Source of the DNA: Methanosarcinaceae archaeon
Lineage (GTDB): Archaea; Halobacteriota; Methanosarcinia; Methanosarcinales; Methanosarcinaceae
Assembly (NCBI GenBank): GCA_028690255.1
Contig: JAQVBP010000014.1
Span: forward strand, 15,621-29,359
Direction of reading: 5' to 3'
Length of the DNA stretch: 13,739 nt
Part shown: positions 13,541-13,739 of the stretch, piece after piece
How the letters are laid out: each line of letters begins with the position of its first letter
Numbering within the stretch: position 1 is the first letter of the stretch
Made by a program: the position numbers and the translations under genes
Notes under the pieces: generated by a model
What the model was told of the DNA's origin: nothing
Databases searched by the model: none
Seen by the model: the letters and a program-made list of their open reading frames with translations, nothing else

Positions 13541-13585
13541 ACGCTTATATCCCCTGAGCTAAAGACTCAGGGGTTTTACGCTGCG
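13541..13585. mobile_element. Second IS200/IS605-like end
   Basis: A perfect 8-bp stem (cccctgag 13551-13558 with ctcagggg 13566-13573) encloses the loop ctaaaga, the same seven bases as the loop at 13012-13018. The flanks (cgcttatat before, ttttacgc after) look like the ends of TnpB-type elements in methanogens. Read on the minus strand it would again be a right end. No transposase gene accompanies it. Confidence 0.5.
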
Positions 13586-13739
13586 TTCTATAAAACCGTT
13601 TTTACCTGGAAGTAAGAACCTTTGCTTTTTGGATAATAGTCCGAAAGCGGGATAAAAAAGAAACAGGGGAAACTGAGAGAAAGCCCGGATTTGCAACAGT
13701 GCCCGGAAAAAGTAGCCTCTCAAAAATGTAAAACGGATT
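13586..13739. other. Window end without recognisable features
   Basis: The last 154 nt contain no frame, repeat or structure that I can support. Confidence 0.4.

Overview
The window looks like a chromosomal segment of a methylotrophic methanogen, most likely a Methanosarcina. The basis is a textbook mtaC-mtaB pair (methanol-specific corrinoid protein and methanol:corrinoid methyltransferase), two winged-helix/DUF1724 regulators of the Msr type, AT-rich intergenic DNA with archaeal TATA-like boxes, and IS200/IS605-type scars. All eight full-length genes are on the + strand and all stop at TGA or TAA, never TAG, which fits a genus that reads TAG as pyrrolysine.

Layout. 1-1369: a long non-coding region ending in two good stem-loops just before mtaC, probably the structured 5' leader of the methanol operon. 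1370-3545: mtaC and mtaB, 13 nt apart. 3596-4180: an acetate/succinate-uptake (AceP/SatP, GPR1/FUN34/YaaH) transporter, followed by a strong stem-loop/T-run terminator. 4581-5729: a cation diffusion facilitator metal exporter, preceded by a perfect 3 x 19 bp tandem repeat and carrying an in-frame 30-bp repeat in its tail. 5990-8062 and 8432-10369: two paralogous hydantoinase/oxoprolinase-like ASKHA ATPases without a HyuB partner. The first has a 3 x 22 bp operator-like repeat and TATA boxes in its promoter. 10411-10740: a tnpB-less IS605-like scar running up to the first regulator. 10759-11544 and 12183-12971: two Msr-type regulators. 12987-13580: a graveyard of mobile-element remnants (a TnpB tail on the minus strand, an inverted-repeat element of about 310 bp, and another IS605-like end). 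13581-13739: nothing recognisable.

How it may work together. MtaB methylates the corrinoid of MtaC from methanol, and MtaA (not in this window) passes the methyl group to coenzyme M. The two Msr-type proteins are probably the dedicated regulators of this mtaCB copy; from memory, M. acetivorans mtaCB2 is controlled by such a pair, MsrD/MsrE. The least explained part is the pair of ATPase-like genes between the methyltransferase operon and the regulators. Both carry a divergent active-site motif and an insertion of about 95 residues with a winged-helix-like stretch. A role in corrinoid-protein reactivation, or in sensing and regulation, is a hypothesis only.
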